In this document: positions 23,243-30,233 of the stretch, one piece after another
Numbering within the stretch: the first letter of the stretch is position 1
Layout of the letters: every line of letters starts with the position of its first letter
Source of the DNA: an uncultured Eubacteriales bacterium
GTDB lineage: Bacteria; Bacillota; Clostridia; Oscillospirales; CAG-272
DNA length: 43,434 nucleotides
Assembly: GCA_958352145.1 (NCBI GenBank)
Contig: CATWNM010000015.1
Location: 1 to 43,434 of the forward strand
Direction of reading: 5' to 3'
Made by a program: the position numbers and the translations under genes
The notes under the pieces: generated by a model
What the model saw: the letters and a program-made list of their open reading frames with translations, nothing else
Databases searched by the model: none
Told to the model about the DNA's origin: nothing

Positions 23243-24630
23243 TGTGGTTTTACGCGTTTTCAGAAAATTTCGTTTCTTTTTTAGAATGTTACATTTTGTG
23301 CTGTACATATAGTTTGTTCTTTGAGCGGCGGCTTTCCAAGTGGAAGCATGCGGGCGCATGCGTGCTCGGCGGCCTTGTTTTGATGCTGATGCTCGATTTT
23401 TTGAATTCGCTGGCGCTGTTTTCGTTTTTGACGGTTGCGGCCGTCGTGATCGCCTCTTCTTCGCTTGCACTTTTGATTTATCGTGCGAACTGGGTTCAGA
23501 CGCTCAGTGTTTCAGTAGTTTATTTTGTGCTGATTTTAGCATATGATTTTTTGGTCATATCCGTCGTTGAGCTTTTATATCAAGTGGATAATTTTACAAT
23601 GACGATACTGACCGAGGTAGGGCCTGCGCGGACCGTTTATATCTGGTTCCAAAAAATTTCGTTGGTCACGGTATATCTGCTTTTGGCATGGAGGAACAAG
23701 GGGCGCCGCGTCCAGCTAAGTTCCCGCGTCAGCCTTGCGCTGATTGCCTCCGGCACGTTTTGCTTTTTCTTCATGCAGTATCTGATCAACGCAATCCTGA
23801 TCGGGGATGTGGCGGAGATCAAAAAGTCGGTGCTGATCGCATGGCTGTTTATCCTTTTGTTTTTTGCGGGTGTTTGGGTGCTGGTCGCGGCATACTCTAA
23901 AATGGAAACGCAGCGCATCGAAAAAGACGCGGCCGCCTCCAAAGCTGCCGCGCTGGAGGAAAACAGCATGCGGCTGAATCAGGCGTATTCCGAAATCGCA
24001 AAAGTTTCGCACGACTTCCGCAACCATCTGCGCACCATGAGCACCATGGCGGGAGACGGGCAGTATGAGGAACTCCGCGACTATCTGCAAACGCTGACTA
24101 AGGAACAACCGCCCGTGCGGATGCGGATGTATACCGGCGTGGAGATTGTGGATGCCGTGCTGAACAACAAAGCGCATGAAGCGCAAGCACAGCAGGTGCA
24201 GCTTTCCATCAATGCGCGCTATCCGGCAAACGCAAAGATACGCTCGGTCGATATCTGCGCGCTTTTGGTCAATCTGCTGGATAACGCCCTGGAGGCCAGC
24301 GCAAAAATTCCGGATCCGGAAAAACGTCTGGTCGAGATCCGCATTGCGCCCGTCAATGCGATGCTGATGATCGTTGTGAAAAACACGGTGGCTGAAAACG
24401 CAAAGCTGCCGGGCGCCGGCCAAAATGTCACGATCAAAGCGGATAAGCATGTGCACGGATACGGGCTCAAGATCGTCCGATCGGTTTTGGCCCGGTATAA
24501 AGGGCATATGGAACAAACCTGCGCAGACGGCTTCTTTACCACGAACTTGCTGATGAACAATATGAAACCGCTTGATTTGGATATCGAACAGCCATCGCTG
24601 CGGAAAACGAAAGAGCCGCATCTGGTTTGA
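23239..24630 (+). CDS. AgrC-like sensor histidine kinase (active form)
   Basis: A 463-residue peptide-sensing GHKL kinase. About six membrane helices occupy residues 1-215; a coiled linker (KMETQRIEKDAAASKAAALEENSMRLNQAYSEIAK) leads to the H-box VSHDFRNHLRTM with His258. The ATPase domain keeps the N-box asparagines Asn345 and Asn349 in LLVNLLDNALEAS, an Asn in VVKNTVAE, and GYGLKIVRSVLARYKG. The start overlaps the regulator stop by four bases. It is the expected receptor of the AgrD peptide made by the last genes of the operon. The frame can be extended to 23152 but that lies inside the regulator gene. Confidence 0.93.
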   Translation: MMWFYAFSENFVSFLECYILCCTYSLFFERRLSKWKHAGACVLGGLVLMLMLDFLNSLALFSFLTVAAVVIASSSLALLIYRANWVQTLSVSVVYFVLILAYDFLVISVVELLYQVDNFTMTILTEVGPARTVYIWFQKISLVTVYLLLAWRNKGRRVQLSSRVSLALIASGTFCFFFMQYLINAILIGDVAEIKKSVLIAWLFILLFFAGVWVLVAAYSKMETQRIEKDAAASKAAALEENSMRLNQAYSEIAKVSHDFRNHLRTMSTMAGDGQYEELRDYLQTLTKEQPPVRMRMYTGVEIVDAVLNNKAHEAQAQQVQLSINARYPANAKIRSVDICALLVNLLDNALEASAKIPDPEKRLVEIRIAPVNAMLMIVVKNTVAENAKLPGAGQNVTIKADKHVHGYGLKIVRSVLARYKGHMEQTCADGFFTTNLLMNNMKPLDLDIEQPSLRKTKEPHLV

Positions 24631-24684
24631 TACGATCACAGTTTGAATCATTTCCGCCGCGCTGGACGTGATCGTTGTGTAGAA

Positions 24685-24725
24685 GGCGCTGCAAAGCGGC
24701 CGGCCACCGGCCGTTTTGCAGCGCC
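24685..24725 (+). promoter_or_regulatory. 19-bp GC-rich hairpin between the two kinase genes
   Basis: GGCGCTGCAAAGCGGCCGG (24685-24703), loop CCA, and a complementary arm at 24707-24725 with a single G-U pair. There is no T run, so it is probably not a simple terminator; it could set relative mRNA levels or shield the ribosome site region of the second kinase. Confidence 0.6.
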
Positions 24726-24760
24726 ATATTCAGCCGGTTTTCTGTTATAATGGAGAACAA

Positions 24761-26089
24761 ATGATGACGTGGTTTTATATTTTTTCGGAAAATTTCGTTT
24801 CTTTTTTGGAATGTTATATTTTGTGCTGTACATATCGTCTGTTCTTTGAGCAGCGGTTTTCTAAGTGGAAGCATGCGAGCGCATGCGTGCTCGGCGGTCT
24901 TGTTTTGACGCTGCTGACTAGTTTTCTGAATAGTTTTTCTTTGTTTTCTTTTTTTGCGGTTGCGGTTGCAGTGACCGTTTTTCCCTTACTCGCGCTTGTG
25001 CTTTATCGTGCCAATTGGTTTCAGATGGTTAGCGTCACTATACTTTACTATGTTTTAATTTTGGCGTATGATTTCCTGATTATATCCATTGTTGAGCTTT
25101 TATATGGTGTAAACGATTTTACAATGACGATACTGACCGAAGTAGGGCTTGCGCGGATGGCTTATATCTGGATTCAAAAAATCACATTGGTCGTGGGATA
25201 TCTGCTTTTGACACACAGAAATAAGGGATGCCGCATTCAGTTAACCTCTCGCGTCAACCTTGCGCTGACGGCTTCCGGTACGCTTTGTTTTTTCTTTATG
25301 CAGTATCTAGTCAACGCGGTTTTAGTCGGGGATGTGACGGAGGTTAAAAAATCGGTGCTGATCGCATGGCTGTTTATCCTTTTGTTTTTTGCGGGCGTAT
25401 GGGCGCTGGCTGCCGCATATTCCAAAATGGAGGTGCAGCGTATGGAAAGGAATGTGGCCGAGTCCAAAGCCGCCGCGCTGGAGGAAAACAGCATGCGGCT
25501 GAACCGGGCGTATTCCGAAATCGCAAAAGTTTCGCACGACTTTCGTAACCATCTTCGCACTATGGGCGCAATGGCCGAGGCAGGGCAATGGGAGGAACTG
25601 CGCGGTTATCTGCAAATGCTGACCGAAGACCTATCGTCCATCGGCGGGCCGGTCTATACCGGCGTAGAGACGGTGGACGCGCTGCTGAGCCGCATGGCGC
25701 ATGAAGCGCGGGCACGCCGGATTCCGTTTTCCATCGGTGCGCACCGCCTGACCGACTTACAGATATGTCCGGCCGGCATGTGTGCGATGTTGGCCGGTCT
25801 GCTGGAGGATGCGCTCGAGGCGAGCGCTCAAATTTCGGATCCGGCCAAACGCATGATCGAGGTGCATATCGAGCCCGTCCATGCGAGGCTGATGATCTGG
25901 GTAAAGTATGCCGCACCCGGATATTTGGAAATGTCGGCTGCCGCAGGAAACGCCGGTCCGCAGGCGCAGGGCTGCGGACTCGAGCAGATTCGGCCAGTGG
26001 CAGAGCGGTATGGGGGAAGTTTGGAAACGGCGCGCGAGGGATGTTTTTTTATAGCGCGAATTTTGTTGAATTTCGGCGACAATATGTAA
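24761..26089 (+). CDS. AgrC-like protein with degenerate ATP-binding domain
   Basis: A 442-residue tandem paralogue of the preceding kinase; the membrane part is nearly the same (MTWFYIFSENFVSFLECYILCCTYRLFFEQRFSKWKHA). The H-box VSHDFRNHLRTM with His259 is kept. The ATPase domain is changed at its key positions: the N-box reads LAGLLEDALEAS (Gly346 and Asp350 in place of the two Asn), the VKN motif reads VKYA, and the last box QGCGLEQIRPVAERYGG has lost the usual spacing residues. It is therefore probably unable to bind ATP/Mg and may act as a phospho-acceptor, a decoy receptor or a heterodimer partner. Start ATG follows GGAGAACAA; the in-frame TTG at 24716 lies within the upstream hairpin. 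Confidence 0.9.
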   Translation: MMTWFYIFSENFVSFLECYILCCTYRLFFEQRFSKWKHASACVLGGLVLTLLTSFLNSFSLFSFFAVAVAVTVFPLLALVLYRANWFQMVSVTILYYVLILAYDFLIISIVELLYGVNDFTMTILTEVGLARMAYIWIQKITLVVGYLLLTHRNKGCRIQLTSRVNLALTASGTLCFFFMQYLVNAVLVGDVTEVKKSVLIAWLFILLFFAGVWALAAAYSKMEVQRMERNVAESKAAALEENSMRLNRAYSEIAKVSHDFRNHLRTMGAMAEAGQWEELRGYLQMLTEDLSSIGGPVYTGVETVDALLSRMAHEARARRIPFSIGAHRLTDLQICPAGMCAMLAGLLEDALEASAQISDPAKRMIEVHIEPVHARLMIWVKYAAPGYLEMSAAAGNAGPQAQGCGLEQIRPVAERYGGSLETAREGCFFIARILLNFGDNM

Positions 26090-26095
26090 AATAAT

Positions 26096-26125
26096 ACAGT
26101 TCAAGGGTTAAATCGCACAGAATGC
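26096..26125 (+). promoter_or_regulatory. Candidate LytTR (AgrA-type) direct repeat
   Basis: ACAGTTCAA (26096-26104) and ACAGAATGC (26117-26125) are 12 bases apart, the spacing of AgrA sites (ACAGTTAAG-N12-ACAGTTAAG). The first copy fits well, the second only in its first four bases. Confidence 0.35.
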
Positions 26126-26158
26126 AGACACAGGATGTAGAATGTTGGCATTCTGTGC
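26115..26158 (+). terminator. Hairpin ahead of agrB, possible attenuator
   Basis: GCACAGAATGC (26115-26125) pairs perfectly with GCATTCTGTGC (26148-26158), followed by TATTTTGAT. It lies between kinase 2 and agrB and could reduce read-through into agrBD. Confidence 0.55.
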
Positions 26159-26183
26159 TATTTTGATAGCCGGTGATAAACAG

Positions 26184-26792
26184 ATGTTGGAAAAAGTTTC
26201 CTGCCTTTTGGCAGACGGCCTGATCCGCCGCAGTACGGCAAAAGAAAGGGATCGGGAACTCTATGTATACGGGTTTATGGTCACGCTGTCCACGCTTTTT
26301 ATGATGGTCAGCATCCTATTGATCGGCGCGGTTTTCTTTGATTTTTTCTCGGCGGCGCTGTATCTGCTTGTCTTTACTTCGCTTCGGGTATGTTCGGGCG
26401 GGTATCACTGCGGCACTTACGGCGGGTGTTTTGCCGTGTCCAACCTTGCCTATGTTTCGGTGATGCTGGTATCCGAGTGCATCCTGCGCCTGCGCGAGCC
26501 CCGGTGGGTTTTGGTCGGACTTTTGCTGCTCTCCGCGCTCTATATCCTCTGCAATACGCCGGTGCTCCATCCAAATTGTCCAATCGGGCCAAATCGGGTG
26601 TACAAAAGCCGGCGGATGTCGGTCGGCCTGACGGTTTTCTTTTCGCTTTTGATTCTTTTAGGCATGGCTTTGCTGCCGGATGTGCCCCCGGCGCGGCGCT
26701 GCTTGTGCGTAGCTGCGTTGACGGTCACACTGGTTTTCATATTTATGGCAATAGCAAAGGTACATCGAAAGGGGGTACACAGACATGTTTGA
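26184..26792 (+). CDS. agrB: AgrB-like peptide-processing membrane protease
   Basis: A 202-residue membrane cysteine endopeptidase that cuts the AgrD C-terminal tail and cyclises the signal. The catalytic His75 and Cys82 are in RVCSGGYHCGTYGGCF, seven residues apart as in S. aureus AgrB (77 and 84). About four to six membrane helices follow, and the conserved NCPIGPNRVYKSRRMSV (clostridial version of the AgrB loop) is present. The start chosen (MLEKVSCLLADGLIRR) matches the amphipathic AgrB N-terminus; the earlier in-frame ATG at 26142 lies inside a hairpin. It overlaps agrD by 8 bases. Confidence 0.95.
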   Translation: MLEKVSCLLADGLIRRSTAKERDRELYVYGFMVTLSTLFMMVSILLIGAVFFDFFSAALYLLVFTSLRVCSGGYHCGTYGGCFAVSNLAYVSVMLVSECILRLREPRWVLVGLLLLSALYILCNTPVLHPNCPIGPNRVYKSRRMSVGLTVFFSLLILLGMALLPDVPPARRCLCVAALTVTLVFIFMAIAKVHRKGVHRHV

Positions 26793-26907
26793 TCTTCTTG
26801 CGGATCTGATTGAGGATATCGCCAGAGCGGGCGCCGGGATGCCTTCTACGGGCGCATCCTATCAGCCGAAGACGCCTGCATGCCTCGTCGACGAAGACGC
26901 GCAGTAA
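26785..26907 (+). CDS. agrD: AgrD-like autoinducer precursor peptide
   Basis: A 40-residue precursor of a cyclic autoinducing peptide. It has the three AgrD parts: an amphipathic N-terminal helix (MFDLLADLIEDIARAG, 1-16), a short core (AGMPSTGAS, 17-25) and the acidic, Pro-rich recognition tail (YQPKTPACLVDEDAQ, 26-40). Aligning YQP with the DEP of S. aureus AgrD puts the C-terminal cut after Ser25 and the ring at Ser21-Thr-Gly-Ala-Ser25, so the bond would be a serine lactone; the only Cys (33) is in the tail. This recalls the S. intermedius signal RIPTSTGFF, also a serine lactone with an STG ring start. The gene overlaps the end of agrB and is followed by a terminator. Confidence 0.9.
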   Translation: MFDLLADLIEDIARAGAGMPSTGASYQPKTPACLVDEDAQ

Positions 26908-26920
26908 AGCGGCTTGGCGG

Positions 26921-26958
26921 AAAAACTGGCCGGCTGGACGCAGCCGGCCAGTTTTTTC
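26921..26958 (+). terminator. Terminator of the Agr-like operon
   Basis: AACTGGCCGGCTG pairs with CAGCCGGCCAGTT around GACG, followed by TTTT. Confidence 0.93.
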
Positions 26959-27017
26959 TGCCAAAAAATGGTTAAATTACGCCATTCAGGGACATATTTT
27001 AGCAATATAGAACATTT

Positions 27018-27047
27018 TTGCGCATGTATTGCGCGGCATGTTATACT
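27018..27047 (+). promoter_or_regulatory. Promoter of the FrhB-like gene
   Basis: TTGCGC (27018-27023), 18 bases, TATACT (27042-27047), 38 bases before the ATG. Confidence 0.55.
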
Positions 27048-27084
27048 GAATGCATAAACATCATTAAAAAGGCAAGGGGGAAGA

Positions 27085-28242
27085 ATGATGCAGGCTTTGG
27101 TTCGGGAAATGCTTGTAGATAAGCCGTCGTGCAGCGGATGCGGGCAGTGCGTCCTGCAATGTCCGGTAAAAGCGATCAAAATGACGGTGGACTGCGAGGG
27201 TTTTCCCTATCCCGCCGTTTTCCAGGATCTCTGCATACAGTGCGGGGCATGCAGCGCAACTTGCTCGTTTTTAAAACCGGTGCAGAAATCTGCGGATATG
27301 GGCGCGTCTCTTGCGCGGTACGGCACGTCTTCGGAAATGAATTTTGATGTGCTGAATCATTTTTTTCGCAAGTTTTGCGACGGCGTGGTTCGAGCGGGCG
27401 GCGTTGTTTTCGGCGCGCGGTATGAGGAGGATCACTGCCTGCTTCATGTGCGCTGCGATACGCTCAAGCGCGCTTCTCAATTGAGTTGTACCTCCAGCCT
27501 GCAAAGCGATCTTGGCGACAGCTATAAGCGCGTCCGGGAATATCTCGAGCATGGCAGTTTGGTTCTGTTTTCGGGTACGCCCTGCCAGGTTGCTGGTCTT
27601 TATGCGTATCTCGGAGATTTTGCGGAGCGTTCGCGTCTGGTCACATGCGACACCGAGTGTCAGGGTGTCGCTTCGCCGCTTGTCTGGAGCCGGTATATGC
27701 GGTATTGCGAACATCTGTATGAGGCGAGAATCGAAAACGTAAAGCTGTGCGGGCGCGGAGGTTCGGGATGGCAGCATTGTGAAATGACCGTGCAGGGAAA
27801 AAAGGTATGCCGGGATAATTATGCGGGGTGGCTGAAAAAGCGATTGATTTTAAGGCCGTCCTGTCAGAACTGCAAGTTTACCCGCGGGGTGCGCGTTTCG
27901 GACATTCATTTGTCGTATATACCAGATGCCGGTGGCGGTTCGGTGGTTGCCGCATTTGGCAGCGAGCGCGGGAAGCGCCTGTTTGAGGAATGCCGCCCTT
28001 CCTTGTACGATTTTCAGATTTCGCAGGCGGAGTTTGGATTCTGCGCCGCAAAGCAGGTGCCGGACGACGCGCCCGAGGCTGGCCGCGCAGACTTCTGGTA
28101 TGATTTTCTGGAAAAGCCGTTTCGGTTTGTTTTGAAAAAATATGCGGAAAACAGCTGCGTGGATCGAATCGCGTATACGGTCATGTGTATAGTTCGCCGT
28201 TTTCGAAATTTCGGGTGGCAAAAATCGCACGGCGCGCGATAG
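27085..28242 (+). CDS. FrhB-family iron-sulfur flavoprotein (F420 hydrogenase/dehydrogenase beta subunit type)
   Basis: A 385-residue protein. The N-terminal double ferredoxin has two full [4Fe-4S] motifs, CSGCGQCVLQCP (about 16-27) and CIQCGACSATCS (about 50-61). The body shows FrhB blocks GGVVFGARY, LHVRCDTLKRASQLSCTS, LVLFSGTPCQVAGLYAYL and SCQNCKFTRGVRVSDIHL. Such proteins are common in gut Clostridia that do not make F420 and often sit in polysaccharide-synthesis loci; here no such locus is visible, so the redox partner is unknown. It has its own promoter and terminator and follows the Agr-like operon, which could regulate it, though nothing in the sequence shows this. Confidence 0.9.
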   Translation: MMQALVREMLVDKPSCSGCGQCVLQCPVKAIKMTVDCEGFPYPAVFQDLCIQCGACSATCSFLKPVQKSADMGASLARYGTSSEMNFDVLNHFFRKFCDGVVRAGGVVFGARYEEDHCLLHVRCDTLKRASQLSCTSSLQSDLGDSYKRVREYLEHGSLVLFSGTPCQVAGLYAYLGDFAERSRLVTCDTECQGVASPLVWSRYMRYCEHLYEARIENVKLCGRGGSGWQHCEMTVQGKKVCRDNYAGWLKKRLILRPSCQNCKFTRGVRVSDIHLSYIPDAGGGSVVAAFGSERGKRLFEECRPSLYDFQISQAEFGFCAAKQVPDDAPEAGRADFWYDFLEKPFRFVLKKYAENSCVDRIAYTVMCIVRRFRNFGWQKSHGAR

Positions 28243-28285
28243 TCGCGTTCCAGCGGAACTATGCAGGCAGAAAACTGCGCGGGAT

Positions 28286-28328
28286 AAAATCCCCGTTCGA
28301 TTGCAAATCGAATGGGGATTTGTTTATA
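28286..28328 (+). terminator. Terminator after the FrhB-like gene
   Basis: AAATCCCCGTTCGATT pairs with AATCGAATGGGGATTT (one G-U), followed by TGTTTAT. Confidence 0.88.
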
Positions 28329-28354
28329 CAATTGCGTTTGCCGATGGTTTTCTC

Positions 28355-28383
28355 TTGTAAGTCTTTCAAAATTATGGTATAAT
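28355..28383 (+). promoter_or_regulatory. Promoter of the isomerase-dehydrogenase operon
   Basis: TTGTAA (28355-28360), 17 bases, TATAAT (28378-28383), 42 bases before the ATG at 28426. Confidence 0.75.
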
Positions 28384-28425
28384 TAAAAATAACCCTAAAA
28401 TTATATTTGCGGATTTGGGGGGCCT

Positions 28426-29184
28426 ATGTTTTTACACGGTTTATGTTCGGTTTCTTTTCGCGCGCTTTCGCCTGAGCAGATCGTGCAGTTGGCACAGTCT
28501 GCCGGGCTTGCCTGCATTGAGTGGGGCGCCGACGTACATGTCCCGCCCGGCGATTTTCAAAATGCGGAGCGCATAGCGCGCCTGACCCGTAATTTTGGAT
28601 TGGACTGTGCCTCCTATGGCAGCTATTACCGGATCGGCGCAGGCCAGCAGGCGCAGCTGCCGGTTGTTTTGGATACGGCCGAGGCGCTCGGTGTTCGGCA
28701 GGTTCGTGTATGGTGCGGCACGTCCGCGTCTGCGTCCGTTTCGCCGGAACAGCTTTGCGCCATGCGCCTTGAGGCGCAGACGGCGACTTCGCTTGCGGCG
28801 GCGCGGGGAATGACGCTCTCGCTCGAGTGCCACCCGGGTACGCTGACCGACGACTGGCATGCCGCCTTGGAATTTATCCAGGCGGTGAACATGCCTGCTC
28901 TGCGGATGTACTGGCAGCCGAACCAGTGGCGGGACGAGGCGTATAATCTGGAATCGGTGAAAAGGCTGTCGCATCTGATTACCAACGTACATGTGTTTCA
29001 CTGGATTAAAAAGGAAAAATTTCCGCTTGAGGCGGGGGTTTCGCTCTGGCGGCGGTATCTCGCTGCTTTGCGTTTGACCGAGGATCACGCGCTGCTGCTT
29101 GAATTTATGCACGATGGCGATCCGCAGAGTCTTACGCTGGCGGCGCGGGCGCTTAGAAAAATTGCGGAGGAGCCTTTTGAATGA
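28426..29184 (+). CDS. Sugar phosphate isomerase/epimerase-like TIM barrel
   Basis: A 252-residue xylose-isomerase-like TIM barrel (AP endonuclease 2 family). Key segments: AGLACIEWGADVHV, LECHPGTLTDDWHAALEF with the metal-type Glu and His, ITNVHVFHWI and the closing LLLEFMHDGD with a second acidic ligand. These proteins isomerise or epimerise sugars, inositols or hydroxyacids. Start follows a G-run (GGGGGGCCT). Its last four bases overlap the dehydrogenase start (ATGA), so the two enzymes probably act in one route, for example on a sugar acid; the substrate is not known. Confidence 0.85.
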   Translation: MFLHGLCSVSFRALSPEQIVQLAQSAGLACIEWGADVHVPPGDFQNAERIARLTRNFGLDCASYGSYYRIGAGQQAQLPVVLDTAEALGVRQVRVWCGTSASASVSPEQLCAMRLEAQTATSLAAARGMTLSLECHPGTLTDDWHAALEFIQAVNMPALRMYWQPNQWRDEAYNLESVKRLSHLITNVHVFHWIKKEKFPLEAGVSLWRRYLAALRLTEDHALLLEFMHDGDPQSLTLAARALRKIAEEPFE

Positions 29185-30167
29185 AAAGTATTTTAATGGG
29201 CGGCGAAAAGATTTTTCGGGTGTATTCGCCTGCTGTGCGCGAAAAGCTGTCAGCCTTGTGTGGCCTGATTCCGGATAAGAACTTTGGCCCCGGTGATCAT
29301 GTGGAATTTGCCGGTGTGGAATTTATTTTTTCTACGTGGGGGATGCCGCGCTTTTCGGCGGAGGAGATCCGCCGGTATTTTCCCGATCTTCGCGCGGTAT
29401 TTTACGCGGCGGGTTCTGTACAGGGTTTTGCGCGGCCCTTTTTGGACTGCGGCGTACGTGTTTTCAGCGCGTGGGCGGCGAATGCGATTCCAGTGGCCGC
29501 CTATACGGTGGCGCAGATTTTGTTGGCTGCAAAAGGTTTTTTCCCCGCGTGGCGGATCATGAAATCCGGCGATGCAAAGCTGGCCAAAAAGACAGCCGCG
29601 GCTTATCCGGGCAATTTCGGTGCAAAGATCGGCGTGTTGGGCGCCGGACAAATCGGTTCGCTGGTGATTTCGCAGCTTGCGCCTGCGCAGGCTTCTATTT
29701 TGGTTTATGACCCCTTTTTGTCCGCGGAGCGGGCAGCCGCGCTGGGTGTCGTCCGGGCCGAGCTTTCCGAAGTGTTTTCCGCCTGCGATATCGTCACCAA
29801 CCACCTGGCCAACAAGCCGCAGACGGTCGGATTGCTGAACTACGACCTGTTTTCCAGAATGCCGGAACGCGCCGTTTTTATCAATACCGGCCGCGGCGCG
29901 CAGGTCGTTGAGGACGATCTTGTCCGGGCGCTTTCCGAGGAGCCGGGGCGAATGGCTTTGCTGGATGTCACGCATCCCGAGCCGCCTGTGCGGGATCATC
30001 CGTTCTATCGCATGGAAAATGTGATTTTGACCCCGCATATTGCAGGCAGCATGGGCAACGAGGTCGCAAGAATGGGCGAATATATGATGCAGGAGGCCGA
30101 ACGTGTGCAAAACGGATTGACTGTGCGCTATGAAGTGACAAAGGAGATGTTGGAAACCATGGCGTAA
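29181..30167 (+). CDS. D-isomer-specific 2-hydroxyacid dehydrogenase
   Basis: A 328-residue NAD(P)-dependent dehydrogenase. The Rossmann loop is IGVLGAGQIGSLV at about 150-162. The catalytic residues are the Arg in INTGRGAQVVEDD, the Glu in DVTHPEPPVRDHPF and the His in LTPHIAGS. The N-terminal part is divergent from the common phosphoglycerate dehydrogenases (STWGMPRFSAEEIRRYFPDLRAVFYAAGSVQGF), as in members acting on sugar acids. Translationally coupled to the isomerase upstream; citrate synthase starts 67 bases later and may be read from the same promoter. Confidence 0.92.
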   Translation: MKSILMGGEKIFRVYSPAVREKLSALCGLIPDKNFGPGDHVEFAGVEFIFSTWGMPRFSAEEIRRYFPDLRAVFYAAGSVQGFARPFLDCGVRVFSAWAANAIPVAAYTVAQILLAAKGFFPAWRIMKSGDAKLAKKTAAAYPGNFGAKIGVLGAGQIGSLVISQLAPAQASILVYDPFLSAERAAALGVVRAELSEVFSACDIVTNHLANKPQTVGLLNYDLFSRMPERAVFINTGRGAQVVEDDLVRALSEEPGRMALLDVTHPEPPVRDHPFYRMENVILTPHIAGSMGNEVARMGEYMMQEAERVQNGLTVRYEVTKEMLETMA

Positions 30168-30233
30168 AACGCGCGGATTTTTGGCGTGTGCCGGATGCGT
30201 GCGATGTGTGTTAGATGGAAAGGGGATCAAGTG

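Noticed and set aside
29250..30230. 326-codon open frame antisense to the dehydrogenase
   Set aside because: Shadow of a well-supported gene in GC-rich DNA; no start signal and Arg/His-rich translation.
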